From Sciurus carolinensis (lineage: Eukaryota > Chordata > Mammalia > Rodentia > Sciuridae), in the NCBI RefSeq assembly GCF_902686445.1, contig NW_025920104.1, forward strand, positions 5,828,001 through 5,892,000: DNA of 64,000 nucleotides, read 5' to 3'. The notes under the pieces were generated by a model. That model was given only the letters and a program-made list of their open reading frames with translations. It was not told the origin of the DNA and searched no databases. Both the position numbers and the translations under genes were made by a program. Of this stretch, positions 1 to 12,320 are shown piece by piece (positions within the stretch are counted from its first letter, which is position 1; every line of letters starts with the position of its first letter).

Positions 1-300
1 CTGTTAATAGCTGTGGCCAGTATTTTAATTTCTTCAGTGTAATCATTATCAATAATTCCAGGGAAGATCTGAACACCTTGTAAGGTGGTAGAAGCTCTCC
101 CAAGAATAAGAGCACACATATGAGGTGGAGGGGGGCCTACAACCCCAGTGGGTATTATTTGGGGTCCTTGCATAGAGTCTAATATTGTATTGGTGGAAGC
201 ACAGAGGTCCAATCCTGTGCTGCCTGGGGTAGCGCATTGGAGGGAGGTGATTGTGGAGAAGGACAGGGGGCATGGATTGGATTGGGAGTCTGAGAGGGAA
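1..300 (-). pseudogene. pro: ERV-A dUTPase (5' part of pro), cut by window edge
   Basis: Read on the minus strand from about 240 down to 1, the translation shows dUTPase motif 1 (PGSTGLDLC), a motif 2-like stretch (GRASTTLQG) and motif 3 (PGIIDNDYTEEIKIL). In betaretroviruses and IAP-like elements dUTPase is the N-terminal part of the Pro reading frame, so its place immediately downstream of the gag remnant fits. The dUTPase would hydrolyse dUTP to dUMP and PPi in the viral particle. The gene runs off the left edge, so protease and pol lie outside. The gag upstream is badly broken, so I treat this as a relic. Confidence 0.75.
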
Positions 301-306
301 CAAACC

Positions 307-2255
307 TTATTGCCTCTGGGTTTGTTCTGGGGGCGGTCGGGGCCAGGGGCAGGACCCGAGAGGAGTTTCCTGAGAAGGAAGAGGGAATAGGCTGTCCAAG
401 GGCATTGGTCTTGGATCCATACTCCTTGGCCCAGTGGTGACCTTTATCACATTTAGGGCAAAGTGTGAGTGGAGGTGGTTTAGCCCCTGTTTGAGGAGAT
501 ATGGGTCCTTGACCCAGTCTCCCTGTTGGGCACTCTCACACAAAATGGCCAGGTTGTTTGCAAGTAAAGCAAGTACGTGGGCCAAGGTTGTGAAGGGCCT
601 TGGTGAAGGTGGTGTGGCCCATGGCATGGGGCGTTCCCACCCCGGCACACAGCCTAATGAAGTCAGAAAGGTCCCCTTTATCTTTATGGGGCCGAAGAAC
701 ATCTTGACATATTGGATTGGCATTTTCAAAGGCAAGATATTTTACAAAGGAGCTCTTGCTTTCACTTGGTCCAAGTAAGTGCTCCGCAGCCAGATTAAGC
801 CGTGCAACAAAGTCACTGTAAGGCTTGTCAGGACCCTGATGAATTTTTGCTACGGAAGTGGTGGCCGAGCCCTTTTGAGAGAGCCATCTCCACGCGTGCA
901 AACCAGCAGTTTCAACCTGTGCTAGGAGCCCAGTAGGGAAGCGTGCCTATTTAGGGTTAGTATCAAATGGCGCATTACCCACTAGTTTAACATAGGTCCA
1001 GGATTTAGATAAAGCCTTGGTTGAATTTTTTTGGGCAGTTTCCCAGCAGTATTCCTTAAAGTCTGCGTTCCACAACAGGAAGTCCCCCGCACTGAGGGTG
1101 GCTTGGGCCAAAAATTTCCAATCATTAGGGGTGAGCCATTGTGTACTATGGTTCTCTAGCAAGGCCAGTGTATAAGGTGCAGTGGGGCCATGCTGAGCAC
1201 AAGCCTTTTTAAGTCTTTCAAGAAAGCGGAGGCTCAGTCTTTTATAAGAACCAAGGGCTCCACTCTGTCCAGAGGTGGGCTCCTCCTCATCCCCTGATTC
1301 CTGGTACTCCTCTTGTTCTCCCTCTGGTTCTACCTCTTGTTCCTCCCCTGATTCCTTTTCCTGACCTCCTTCTAGACTGTGTGAGCTGATCTGCTTGACT
1401 GCGAGTAACTGGAAAGGTAAGAACAGGCTGACCGCGCGGCTTCACCTTAGGAGTATTAAGGGGTTTGGGGCCAGTTTGTGTTAACTCCATGCCCAAGGCT
1501 AGTGAGCGAAGTTCGGCATCAAGGGCTTTTAGTTCTTTTAAAAGTTGGATTTGTCCCCACCTATGTTGGAGAGACTCGCATAAAGGGGTTAGATTAGGCA
1601 AGGGAAGTGAGGAAAAAATGTTTGGGGGGGGCAGTAGGTCCCTGAAGGGTCAGAGCATGGAAGGCAGGGGGTGTATAAGAGGGAAGTGGATTTTTAAGAG
1701 GTGGCAGGTCTGGAGAATGGTATCGAGCTGCTGCCTCCTCCAGGGTAGCCTCATCCTCGGGTCAATTCATCATAGGGATTTAAAATTGGATAAATCTTAG
1801 GGGGATTTTTAGGGGACTCCTTTGGTAATGTGGGGTCTGGGAGGGTACCAGTGTCCTGAGAAGGCTGAGTAGGGGGCATTTGAATGCTAACTGAAGGGCA
1901 TGCCGAGGGGGGTCGAGAGGTGGATTGCATTGCCTGCTTCCCAATTTTACAATTTTAAAGTACCACTGTCAAAGGGTGAACTTTTAAGAATTTCATTAAT
2001 TAAATTCCATTAAGAAAAGGCAGTGATAGGCACCTTTTGAGGACCAAAAGTCTCGTAATAATCTTTGAGGCAGTCTCCTACTCTGAGACACATTTTACCA
2101 TCAGTTGACCCCTTGAAGGGAAACCAAGGACACAAATTCTTTATGTATGAAAAGAATAATTTTAAGTCCTTTTTCTTAACATGCGCTCCCTGAGTCTTGA
2201 GGGCCTCCTTGAGACCCATCAGAAACAAATCTTGTGACGAAACTGCTTGTCCCAT
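307..2255 (-). pseudogene. gag: ERV-A gag, degraded betaretrovirus-like
   Basis: The start at 2255 gives MGQAVSS, with Gly2 as a myristoylation-type residue, followed by a matrix-like domain with a CPWFPFKGS stretch typical of class II ERV matrix. It is open for 81 codons, then hits a stop near 2010. An acidic Glu-rich linker (about 1370-1280) precedes capsid sequence (about 1210-540) with a major-homology-like stretch (GPDKPYSDFVARL). The first zinc knuckle (CFTCKQPGH) is broken by a stop in place of a residue just before its last Cys, near 536; the second knuckle at about 455-420 has its last Cys changed to Tyr (CPKCDKGHHWAKEY). Fragments lie in at least three frames, so several indels are present. 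No functional Gag can be made. Confidence 0.8.
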
Positions 2256-2394
2256 GGTGTGTCACTCACCTTGTGCCGGCCTCACTCTCCTACTGGATCT
2301 GATTCTAGGAATAGTTAACCAAGGTGATCACAGAATCCACTTGGCCAAGGTTTCCCCAGAGGGCAGCGTTCGCTTCTCAGGCAAAGGCTACAGT

Positions 2395-2412
2395 CAACCA
2401 CGTTGAGCGCCA
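2395..2412 (-). promoter_or_regulatory. ERV-A primer-binding site, tRNA-Lys1,2-like
   Basis: The minus strand reads TGGCGCTCAACGTGGTTG directly after the LTR end. It agrees at about 14 of 18 positions with the site complementary to the 3' end of tRNA-Lys1,2, the primer of several betaretroviruses. The mismatches cluster at the distal end. It lies 2 nt from the LTR boundary, as expected. Confidence 0.7.
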
Positions 2413-2414
2413 AC

Positions 2415-2830
2415 TGTCCCAACCCGTGGGACATCAATGGAGGACAGTGAACCTAAGAGAGAAGTAATGAAGGGACAACAGACACAGGGAGTGACAGCAA
2501 GACAGGAGTTCTGATCAAGCTGAAAATTTTTATTGTTTACATGGGTATTTATGCTGAGGGAATGAGGGGTATGACGAGATGCAGACTGGTTGACTGTGTT
2601 CTTCTATTGGGCTCCTGATAGGGTGCAAGTTCATGCCGGCGGGAAGGTGAAATCCCGGAAGAGAAGCAGGGACGGTGCTATAGGCACCATATTGTCAGAA
2701 CTATCAGCCAGGAGAGGGGAGGGGAATGCCTTGTGAATCTGTCAGTTGCCAGTTGCAGGGTGTTTGTGCAGGGCAAGGCAACTGCAAAATGTTCCCTGGG
2801 CTGCTGCTTATCATAAAAGTCAGGACGTTC
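2415..2830 (-). repeat. ERV-A 5' LTR (minus strand)
   Basis: The boundary next to the primer site is clear: the minus strand ends in ...GGGACA before the PBS. A polyadenylation signal AATAAA lies at 2529-2534 on the minus strand. The far end is placed at about 2830 only because sequence homologous to segment A copy 2 starts there; I could not see the other LTR terminus or the target duplication, since the left part of the provirus is outside the window. Confidence 0.6.
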
Positions 2831-2832
2831 TC

Positions 2833-5800
2833 AGAATGAGATCTTCTTGGTCCCTCACAATTGGTAGTCTGGGAGTGTGTCCAAAGCCTCAAAATTGGTA
2901 AAGGCCTGTGAGGAGTCAATTTGAATGTTGTGGCAGTGCAACCTTGTGCACATTGCCAATCAAGAGAATTTGCTGGGAAAAGATGGTAAAAAGACACTCA
3001 AGAGTGAGTGGTAAGGTCTGAAGTGATGAGAGTTGAAAGATGGGAAGGAATACGTCCTCACTAAATGAAGGTGTCTGGGGATGCACTGGTGCCTTTCAGT
3101 GTAGCTCCGGCTGAAAGGAGTTAATGGAAATTGCTGGCAGGTGAAACTGGTAGCTATTGAAAAGGGTTGATTGGGTTGAATAAGAGAGGAGAAAAAGAAA
3201 AAATTTGAGAGGAGAGGAGGTTTGCACCTTCCGAAGTGTCTTTTCTTGTTGTGTTTTTCTTTTCTCCATCCCATGGTGCTGGGTATTTAAATCCCATCCT
3301 TTCCGCTTACAAAGCCAGCACCCTAAGAGGTGGTCTATATCATCAGCACAGGAACAACTCCTTTGAGGAACATGTCTTGATCCAGTCTGTTTCTGTGTCT
3401 CTGAAGTTCTATGCAGAGATGCAACCCTAGGCAAACCCAATCAATGACTAAGGAATTCTTAATTCTCCTTTTCACATCAATCTTGCAAATAAGCTTTTTT
3501 ACATCTCAACAACCTCAGTCTATGGGTGTGTCCTGAGGGAAAGAATTATCCTGTGTTTACTTAAACAGGAAATCGGAAGTAGCTCATCCCTGAGCAGAAA
3601 ATTATATCACTGATCTATGGAGGACGGGGCACGAAGAGAGTCTGGACTATTTAGGGTATTAGAATATGCTCAGGTTGTTAGTATGAAAGGAGATTTGGGG
3701 GATCATTGTCCATTGCATCCCCAGGCATTACATTCACACTCTCCTAACATCTTCCTTGTTTTTGTTTTCTTTTTCACTTTTTCTTTTGGCATTTGACTTT
3801 GGGAACTTCTACCCAGCAGAGTGCAGTGCAAAATGCACAAGCCAGCTCTGGTTCTGAATCTTGCCTATCATCTCAGGTAGGGTTTAGGTAAAGAATGCTG
3901 TTTCTACTGGAAAAGGCCAGTTTCCTTCAATGAGGGAATGTCTCATCACCTTAGCCCAGAAGATGTCAGGAAATATAAACAGACAAAGGGAACTGTAGAT
4001 AAAGCCAATCAATGACTAAGAATTTCTTGATTCTCCTTTTAACAAAAGTCTTGCAAATAACCTTTATTACAGTGTCCTACGGGATCGCACTCCAGGTCTG
4101 GGTTCCCAGGAACCCATATTTGCTGACAGAAAGAAAACATTCCTCGTTCAATTTCAATCTTCCTCTCGGTATGTTTTTAGCTTTCACTCTCAAGATTTGT
4201 TACATTGAGAAAAGGGCTGAAATTCAGGTCCCTGTTCTCTCAATGATTCAGTTGCATTCAGTTACACTGAGGAAAACACCTCACTTGGTTGCCAATGCTC
4301 CTGTGACATGAGAGTAAAAAATGGGATAGCTCCTCTCTCCAGGTAAATGGGGCAGACATCAGGGAGTTCTCATGTGAGTGGCTAGAAGATTCCATGCTCC
4401 AGATTTACAAGATTTGGTTTCTCCCTCCAGAGGTGATTTTGGAACCTTGAGCAACATGGAGTTTGAGGAGTGTCTCAGGTGACCTGGCGCTTGCCCCACA
4501 GATTCTGCATTATATCACAGAGGAAAGGCCTGATAGCGCCATGGTTTCACAGTTCCCATGGCAACCAGAGAAACTTCTGCTCCTGGCTGATTCAGACCAA
4601 GTTTGAGAACAAGCACCAGCTCAGTTGGGATGGTTAGAGAAAAGAAGATGGGAGTGAGTGCAAGGGAACTGAGGTTTTCCAAATGTGATTCTAACCTATT
4701 TGGCAAGGAGAGCACAGCCCCATGTTCTATGGATCTCTCCAGCACCAGGCAGAACAAGGAACTCCTCTGAAGACTGACAGCTCACACTAAACTTCAGGTC
4801 TTCTTGGCGTCCCTGCACTCGTTTGGCTATACCGAGCATCATTACAACAGTTATCAACCACGAGGTCCAGTGGTCCTGTTTGGGTGGAGATTTGCTTGGG
4901 GACACGTGGACCCCAAGCTGAGCATAGGCTCCAGTGCTATTTCATTCCTAAACCTCTGTTTCAGGACTGGGCACACCTGGAATATCCTAGTCAGGAAAAT
5001 AGCCTAGGGTCCTAGCAACCACACCAAATGATAGTGTGACAGAGGCTCATGCCCATGGAGCATGCAGTGAGCATAGTGGGTTAAGTGATCTCTGAATTGG
5101 GACACTTCACACCCAATTTTGCGGGTTGCTCCCTTTTTCCTAGAAAGTTTAATCAGGTGATATCTGCAACATGGGAAGTGGGTCTTCTAGGTAAATATGG
5201 ATGCATCTTCTGAAGGCTTAAGTGGTGTCATGGGAGTCATTCACTCAGGATGTTGGATGGAGGATAGGATGGTGCTGACATGCCAGGAGAGATATTCTAT
5301 GCTCTCTACACCTGCAAGAACACATGTCCTTGGCTGTTGCCTTACAACTAAGATGCACTCACAAATTTACCTGCTGAGAAATTCCAGGGACTCATCAACT
5401 ACCTCGAAATGCAGAAATAATTGGCCTATCTGTGTTGACACATGTGTTCTTTCTTTTGACCAGACTAGTGCCTGACTGGAACAAGGTCCTGTGGAAAGTT
5501 TCCACCAGTCCTCTTAGCAGCCCTGGGAGGATGCCGACTACAAGTCAGTTGGTCACAGAAAAGCCTTCTGATGGTACAAGGAACACAGCATCACCTGGTA
5601 TAACTCCACATTGGAACTTGCACCGTGCTGAAAGGACTATGATGAAAAGCTTCCAAGATGAATAATCAAAGAGGGAGAACAAGGACATTGTGTTGGCACT
5701 GAAAGCACAAGGCTGTTGGTGCTGAAAGCCTACTTCAGTGAACAGACATTCGAAAACCATACAGTCATCATTGTCCACCCTCAAGTTCCACCACCGGTCT

Positions 5801-5950
5801 TCAGGTTCAACTTACACTACAAATACAGGAAGTAGTACATGTCAGTGTATTCTGTAAGCACCCATAATTACAGACCCAAAATCCCCTTGCAAGGACCTTA
5901 AAGCCCTTGCAAATTCATGATTCTGTCTTGTTGCTCTCAAGGCACAGTTG
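2833..5950. repeat. Segment A, copy 1 (unrecognised duplicated block)
   Basis: About 2833-4520 aligns by eye, in the same orientation, with 6740-8966 (copy 2, interrupted there by a solo LTR). The later part, about 4290-5950, aligns more loosely with 33525-35300 (copy 3). Shared landmarks include a CCATGGCAACCAGAGAA stretch near 4556 and 33809, a region ending in GCCTAGG near 5008 and 34310, and TTTGCAAATTCATG-like sequence near 5908 and 35272. The block contains stop codons in all frames and short ORFs only. It may descend from a multi-exon gene family or an old transposon; I do not recognise it. Confidence 0.6.
3262..3350 (-). repeat. Degraded ID-like SINE
   Basis: On the plus strand a T-rich stretch is followed by CATGGTGCTGGG, the AAATCCC box-B region, and CTAAGAGGTGGTCTATATCATCAGCAC. 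This is the reverse of a tRNA-derived ID-type head. The same insertion is present at 7165-7280 in copy 2, so it predates the segment A duplication. Confidence 0.5.
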
Positions 5951-6739
5951 ATTAGACACATGCTCCTTCATAGTTTTTCTGGCACAAGAAACATGAGAAA
6001 AGGCTTTCTTTAAAGCACAGCATGTATACCCATGATCTACAGTTGAAAGGAGTTGAATTTGGAATATGGAGCAATGAATCAACCTCTTGAAATAAAGACT
6101 GTACCACACCATCATGAATGTAAACAGAAAGAACTCTGCTAAAAGGCAAAAGTGAAGACCCAAAACTGAATATCCAAACAGGAGTGGTTCAAGAATATCT
6201 GAATGTGGCATTGGACTTACTGAGTAGGAAACATGTATCACAGGATTTTGTAAATTGTCAAATGCTTTTCATTTCTTGACTTGCTTCCAACCTCCACCAA
6301 CCTGCAAAATGCCTAATGGCTCTGGTTTCCTTCTTTGGGCATGAGTTCTTGCAATGAATGTTTTTCATTTTTTTCCCCTTACCCTAAAGAGACCAATCCA
6401 ATATTTCCCATATCCCTGGAAAACTTTAGAACAACAAATGCTTTTCCTGCTTCCACTATGTATCTATTGAGAACATCCATCAAAATTTAGAAGTCTCTTC
6501 AAGTGTTCCCTTCCTTTTGACATTGGAGCTCCAGTGAAAGGGGGAGAGTCGGTCGTAAATTTCCCCTTTCTCCAGAATGCTATCAGCACAAACTTACATG
6601 GATTCAGCCCCAAATCCTACCATTTTTCATCAAGTCATAAGCAAGGCAATACAATATAAAACTGACTAGGAAATCAAGGGCCAGGGGTGGCTGTCATTTG
6701 TCTTCATAATTAGGTTTTCCAATTGACCTTGTTGTTCAC
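5951..6739. other. No gene recognised
   Basis: Sequence between the two tandem copies of segment A. It has short ORFs on the minus strand (up to 108 codons near 6241-5915) with no recognisable motif, and no repeat that I can name. Nothing here supports a gene. Confidence 0.5.
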
Positions 6740-7164
6740 ATCGGAAGTGCTTAGTTGTGGAATTCCTCTTCATTGGCAATCTGAGATTGTGTCCAAAAAG
6801 CCTCAACATTGGCAAAGGTCTGTGAGTGGTCAATTTTAATTTGAAGCAACTGCAACCTTGTGCACATTGCCAATCAAGTGAATTCGCTAGGAAAAGATGG
6901 TAATAGGAAACGCAAGAGTGAGTGGTAAGGTCTGAAGAGATGAGAGTTGAAAGATGGGAAGGAACACATCCCTTAAGAAATGCAGGTGACTGGGGATGCA
7001 CTGCTGCCTTTGAGTGCGGCTCCCATCTGAAAGGAGTCAATGAAATTTGCTGGCAGGTGAAACTGGTAGTTGTTGAAAAGGGTTGATTGGGTTGAATAAG
7101 AGAGGAGAAAAAGAAAAATGTTGAGAAGAGAGGAGGCTTGCACCATCCCAAGTGTCTTTTCTGT

Positions 7165-7280
7165 TTTTTTTTTTTTTTTTTTTTTTTTCTCCATCCCATG
7201 GTGCTGGGGATTTGAACCTGGTCTTTGCCTTTGAAATGCCAGCGCCCTAAGGGAAGGTCTATATCCTCAGCACAGGAACA
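7165..7280 (-). repeat. ID-like SINE with long poly-T (minus strand)
   Basis: About 23 T residues at 7166-7188 are followed by CATGGTGCTGGGGATTTGAAC and, further on, GGTCTATATCCTCAGCAC. Reversed, this is a tRNA-derived ID-type SINE with A tail. It is clearer than its orthologous insertion in copy 1 at 3262. Confidence 0.6.
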
Positions 7281-7746
7281 GCTCCTTTGAGGTACATGAC
7301 TTGATCCAGTCAGTATCTGTGTCTCTGAAGTTCTGTGCAGAGAAACAACCCCAGACAAAGCCAATCAAAGACTAAGGAATTCTTAATTCTCCTTTTCACA
7401 ACAATATTGCAAATAACCTTTTTTTACATCTCAGCACCCACAATCTAGGTGTGTGTCCTGAGGAAAAGAATTATCCAGTCTTGACTTAAGGAGGAAACCG
7501 GTAGTAGCTCATCCCTGAGCAGAAAATTATATCACTGATCTTTGGAGGACAGGCACAAGGAGAGGCAGGACTATGTGAGCATTAGTATATGCTCAGGTTG
7601 TTAGTATGAAAGGTAATTTAGGGGATCATTCACCATTGCATCCCCAACCATTACATTCACAGTCTACTCACACCTTCCTTGATTTTTTTTTTTTTTTTAC
7701 TTTTCCTTTTGGCATTTTACTTTGGAAACTTCTACTCAGCAGAGTG

Positions 7747-8324
7747 TGTTGAGAACAGGGTGATATCTGTGCACCTTACTGTCTTAATCACCAGGATGCA
7801 GGCAGTTGTGACTGCACTCTCAATAGCCAATACAGGACAAACACTACTGCTGGGCCCCTGTGCTTATCAAGGTTTTTAAGAGATATTTGTCTGAGAAATG
7901 TGTAGCTGTCTGGAAACCTTATCTTTCAAGGACAGGGGGACCTAACCCCAACTCATCTCCTGCATAGTTCACCCCTTCCCTCCTCCTTTCTCCCTCTAGG
8001 ACTGTTCAGTTCTGGTGGGACCCAGTGGGAATCAAATAGATTGGCAGGACCCAACCAGAGGAGGACAAATTTTTACCTGTTCAAATGTTCACCAATAACA
8101 TACAGGTCTTTGTGTGTGAATGCTTGGAAATCTATTAAATATAGGGCTTTCTCACCCCTTGGGGCCGCTCCCCACTCAGCCATTGCAATGGTCTGAGAGG
8201 CTGGTTGCGGTCCAGGCTCGAGTTTGCAATAAAACCTCATTGTGTGTCTTGCATTACCGTGTGTGCACTTTGACTCTCTGGGGATCAGTCAATATCGTGG
8301 ACCAGTCAATATTGGACCCTAACA
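7747..8324 (+). mobile_element. Solo LTR, gammaretrovirus-like (ERV1), plus strand
   Basis: The element starts TGTTGAGAAC and ends CCCTAACA, so it has TG...CA ends, and it is flanked by AGTG on both sides (7743-7746 and 8325-8328). The matching position in segment A copy 1 (near 3818-3828) has one AGTG and no insert, which proves the boundaries. Internally there is a TATA-like TATTAAATATA near 8133 and AATAAA at 8228-8233. A 4-bp duplication and this LTR layout are typical of gammaretrovirus-like ERVs. No internal sequence is present, so it is a recombined solo LTR. Confidence 0.9.
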
Positions 8325-8966
8325 AGTGCAGTGCAAAATGCATAAGCCAGTGCTGGTTCTGGATTTTGCCTATAATTTCAGGTAGGGGTGAGGTAGAGAA
8401 AGGTGTTCTCCTGGGAAAGGCCATTTTCCTTCAATGAGGGAATGCCTCATCAAGTTAGCCAGACGATGTCAGGAAATATAAACAGACAAAGGCACATGGT
8501 GATGGCACTCGAGTTCTGGGTTCCCAGGAACCATATTTGTTGGCAGAAAGAAAACATTCCTCATCCAATTTCAATCTTCCTCTCGGTATGATTTTAGCTT
8601 TCATTCTCAAGATTTATTACAATGAGAAAAGGTCTCAAATTCATATCCCTGATCTCTCAATGATTCAGTTGTATTCAGTTATACTGAGGACAATGCCTCA
8701 CTTGGTTACCAATGCTCTTGTGACATGAGAGCAAAAAATGGGAGACTTCCTCTCTCCAGGTAGAAGGAGCTGTCATTGGGGATTTTGGGTGTGAATGGCT
8801 AGAGGATTCCAGAATCCGGAAGGAGAAGAGTTGGTTTTTCTCTCCAGAGGGGTTTTGGAGCCTTGAGCAACATGGAGTTCAAGGAGTGTCTCTGGAGACC
8901 TGGTGCTTGCCCTGCAGATTCCCCGTGAGGTCACAGAGGAAAGGCCTGACAGCACCATGGTGTCAC

Positions 8967-9418
8967 TTGTTCAATTCTTTATCATACCAATCTATTATAT
9001 AATTTAGGGTCCAGTTTTGCACCAACATCCGTCCCTTGACTTAAGTCCTTTTTCCAACTTACTGTCCATTCATCATCTGGGTTTCCACTACCACTGTAGC
9101 TAGCCTCGAGTGTCTGCCTACCAATGCAGCATTCCCACAGTTTCCGCTACCACTGCTTCCACCAACCTAGTCACACTGTAAGCCTGACTGCTCTTAGACC
9201 AGGTTTCCCTGTTCATGGCTTTCAGAGTTTCCACCATGGGTTTGCTACCTGAACATTCTTAAACCAGGTTTCCCCAGTCATGGCTTTCAGAGTTTCACTC
9301 ACAGATGGTGGACCAGAGTACTTGAGGCTTATTCTTAGTAGGTTATGGGTTGAGTTTGGACCTATTATCAATTTGGATTGCAGCTGAATTACAGCTGGAT
9401 CCTGCTCACTATGCCAAC
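8967..9418 (-). mobile_element. ERV-S leader/internal fragment with tRNA-Ser-like primer site
   Basis: Immediately left of the LTR at 9419, the minus strand carries TGGCATAGTGAGCAGGAT (9399-9416), which matches at about 15 of 18 positions the site complementary to the 3' end of a tRNA-Ser. Beyond it lies about 430 bp of internal sequence with an imperfect internal repeat (CCAGGTTTCCC...CATGGCTTTCAGAGTTT, near 9200 and 9264). No gag motif can be read. The fragment stops at the segment A junction near 8966. Confidence 0.55.
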
Positions 9419-9960
9419 TGTCGCGAGTGGCAGAGAGGTAAGTGACTAGAATTTGGTTCCAAACAAGTTGGCTTTATTTCATACACTCAGGAAAATACAA
9501 ACCTTAATATTCCTAATATCACACATCAATCCAATCGTATAGCACATAAACACACCTCAATCAAATAGTCCAAAGTCCTCTCTGCCTTGTCGGTTCCAAC
9601 GACCCCAAATGCGATGTATCTTGGTCGGAGAGAAGACGACGGCTGGTCTCGGAACTTCCTCTGGCAGATGGTCTGGGAATTGAGGACAGGCAGGCTCCAC
9701 TGGTCATGAAGCCGTCAGAGCAGTGGAGTCTCAGCAGTCTTGATGGATGATTGATGGGGCTCACGAACCTGGCTGACGTGGATTCATCAGGAGATCTGGG
9801 TTGAGCCGAGAAGTTGACTGAGAGGGGAGTTTATATACCGTTCTTCTTGGCTTGTTTCCAATTCTGGTCCAGATGGTGTCTTATCTCCCTGGTGCAGTGC
9901 TCTGGTGACACATGTCTTTTTGGCTTGCTGTCCACTAGGGGCTTGCCATTTATTAGTCAG
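9419..9960 (-). repeat. LTR of the tRNA-Ser-type ERV (minus strand)
   Basis: The minus strand ends ...CTCGCGACA two bases before the primer site. A TATATAAA box on the minus strand lies near 9830-9837 and a polyadenylation signal AATAAA near 9474-9480, in the correct order. The U3 end near 9960 is uncertain. With the adjacent primer site this is the 5' LTR of an element whose body has been lost to the left. Confidence 0.65.
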
Positions 9961-12147
9961 GCATCCAGGTCTGCTCCTTTCAAATGTTCTAATGTACCAT
10001 ATAAAAAGAGTATGTTTAAATAATACAAGAAACTAAAAATAATTTGTACTCATAAAATAGTTAAACATTTCAGTTAAGAAATTTTGTAGTGCCATATTTA
10101 TTAAATCTCAATTGTGCTATATTATGATATTGATCAATCTCTTTAAGAACTGTCAGAAAGCTGTTAGAAATGTCTTCTGCACTATATATTGCTCAGTGAT
10201 ACCTCTTTCCATGTATCAGTATTAAACTTATTTATGTAGTTCAAATATTCTCATGCTGTCTGAACACCTAAATGTTTATGTATTGTATACAAAACATATT
10301 TATTATTTTGTTTTTCATTTTGCAGCCACTCTGGCATAAAAAATAAGAATAGTTCATTAATAAAAACTGCAGTGCAATACATTCAGTGGTTATTTTGGAC
10401 CACTCCACCCCCTCCATTATTCATTTTTTCTCCCAAAGTATTCCCATATCCCTCCAGTGGACCCATATAATAAAAACATTAAGTCCGTGGGATGTGTGTT
10501 TCACATCATGACATCATTTGTGTACTTTCAAATAATGTACAGATCTTCATATGTTGTGGTCACAGTTACCTTAAAAATTAATTGTATTCAGGGGCTAACC
10601 TGTTTGCTTTGGATGCTGTATGCTGGGCTGTATCAAGTTGTTGCTTTTGATATCTGTATACAGCTGCTTGCTTTAAATCAGTAGATCCTGAAATAGCTTT
10701 TCTTGCATGTCTACCACTGCACATTCTTAGAGAAAAAGTATCAGTTACACTTAAAGTGCAAAATAGACCAGTGAATTTTCACAAAAGTAGGAATAGTTTA
10801 TGGATATAATTTAAGTTACCATATAACCTTGAAGAAAGAACTTAATCTAATTCTAATATATCAAAGAACATTATCTACAATAATTATAAAATACTATTAA
10901 AATGTTTCTCCTCTTTTCCTACTTCATATCTGTGAGATTTGATTTTCTTCATATTGCTATATGTATTATGATATGTTGTGATATGGAGTAAAGCAACATA
11001 TCACAGCAGATAGAAAGCAAAAGCAAATATAGAATATAACTGTCTTCTATCAAAACAAACTCTAAACAGTTTTTTAAATGTTAAAAAAGACCATTCTTAA
11101 CTAATGTTTCTGGAAAAACAGTTTCATAAAAATGTTATTCATGCTAACATGAGAGGTGTTTTTAGTGCATAACTAAATATTTTAATTTTCCTCATATTTT
11201 AAGGTAAACATCAGCAGTAATCTATATAATTAAAAATACTTGGAGCCCTTAATAATTTTTAAGAACTTAAAATGAGTTCCAACTTCCAAGAATTTAAAAT
11301 CCACCTCTGAAAGGGGGGCCCTTTATATGCTTGCCACCATGACTGCATTAGTTATGTGCTTAGTAATTCAATTGTTTTTTATTTACTTATATCATTTTAG
11401 GTAATCTGATTTTAAGGGACTTGGAAGTAAAGCAAAATTAGATGTTCTTTTTGTTTTGAGTAAATTGTTTCTACTAGAAGAGGAAAAAAACTTTCTAGAT
11501 TAGCTTTGAAATTTTTGTTATTCTAAGAATACTTTGAGAGAACTTAGTGTTTAAAAATCCATGCAGTTTTCCAAAATTAAATTTTTAATTTTTCACAAAT
11601 TATTACAATAGTTTCACTTTGGAAAATGTCACTAAAGTTTATGAGTATTTCAGGCTTTTACTCAGTAATGGATTAAAAATTTACTTTTTAAATAGTGAAT
11701 TTGTCTTTGGCAATTTGGATACTTCTACTCACTTAGTATTTTGCTATCTGTTTGAAGCATAAATTCCTATTTGCATTTTCTTCCTTGAAAAGGAAATGAG
11801 TGGGCCACCTATGTTTAAACAAAAAATTACAAGTTATTTACATATGCTTGCATAGATTATACAGTCTTTTAAAAATAGTTTATATTGTTATTTCTCTTTT
11901 AATTGTCTCCACCCTTAATTCTCTCTTTGTCAAACTGAATTTACTGCTCTTTGAAATAATCACAAAATGAATGGCTGTTACAAAGAAACATTCATGAGTA
12001 TTTGAAATGTAAAAGGAATGTCAAGGACCATCAAAAATCCACTTTTATCTGGGAATACTCTGAGTGCTTTAAAATTTCCCTTTGACTTCCTTAAAGCAAG
12101 CAAAGCAAATTTTATCTTCTTACAGATCAGTAAGAAATTCTGATTAC
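9961..12147. other. AT-rich sequence, no gene recognised
   Basis: No ORF longer than about 75 codons and no recognisable motif. Composition is strongly AT-rich with many short A/T runs. I see no repeat that I can name with confidence. Confidence 0.5.
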
Positions 12148-12320
12148 TTTCAGGTGCATTGATACATGACTGAAATCCCAGACAGAGACAGAATGATTGC
12201 AAATGCAAGAACAGCCTCAGCAAGATAGTGAAGCCCTTAAACAATTTAGAAAGACCCTGACTCAAAATAATAACTCCATTTTAAAGTGGCCCTGGGTTAA
12301 ATCTCCAGTACCAAATTAAG
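12148..12320 (+). repeat. Degraded B1+ID composite SINE (MEN-like)
   Basis: The order of landmarks is that of a squirrel B1-ID composite: CTGAAATCCCAGA, GATTGCAAATGCAAGAACAGCCTCAGCAA, AGACCCTGACTCAAAATAA, then GGCCCTGGGTTAAATC and CCAGTACC-like ID part and an A-rich tail. Many substitutions indicate age. Confidence 0.6.

Larger units (their letters stand above)
6740..8966. repeat. Segment A, copy 2, containing a solo LTR
   Basis: This is a direct repeat of 2833-4520 with scattered substitutions and indels. Examples of matching tracts are GAGTGAGTGGTAAGGTCTG at 6917 and 3003, GAGCAGAAAATTATATCACTG at about 7516 and 3592, and AACATTCCTC near 8552 and 4137. The 578-bp LTR at 7747-8324 interrupts it and is absent from copy 1. 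The copy ends abruptly near 8966, where ERV leader sequence begins, whereas copy 1 continues. Confidence 0.75.

Noticed and set aside
1150..1210. PTAP motif in ERV-A gag as a late domain
   Set aside because: It lies at the start of capsid, where the younger provirus has the related YGPQAAFTL; it looks like capsid structure rather than a budding motif.
6666..7364. 232-codon minus-strand ORF as a gene
   Set aside because: It reads through a SINE and its poly-T (a poly-Lys run) and is broken in the paralogous copy at 2704-3440.
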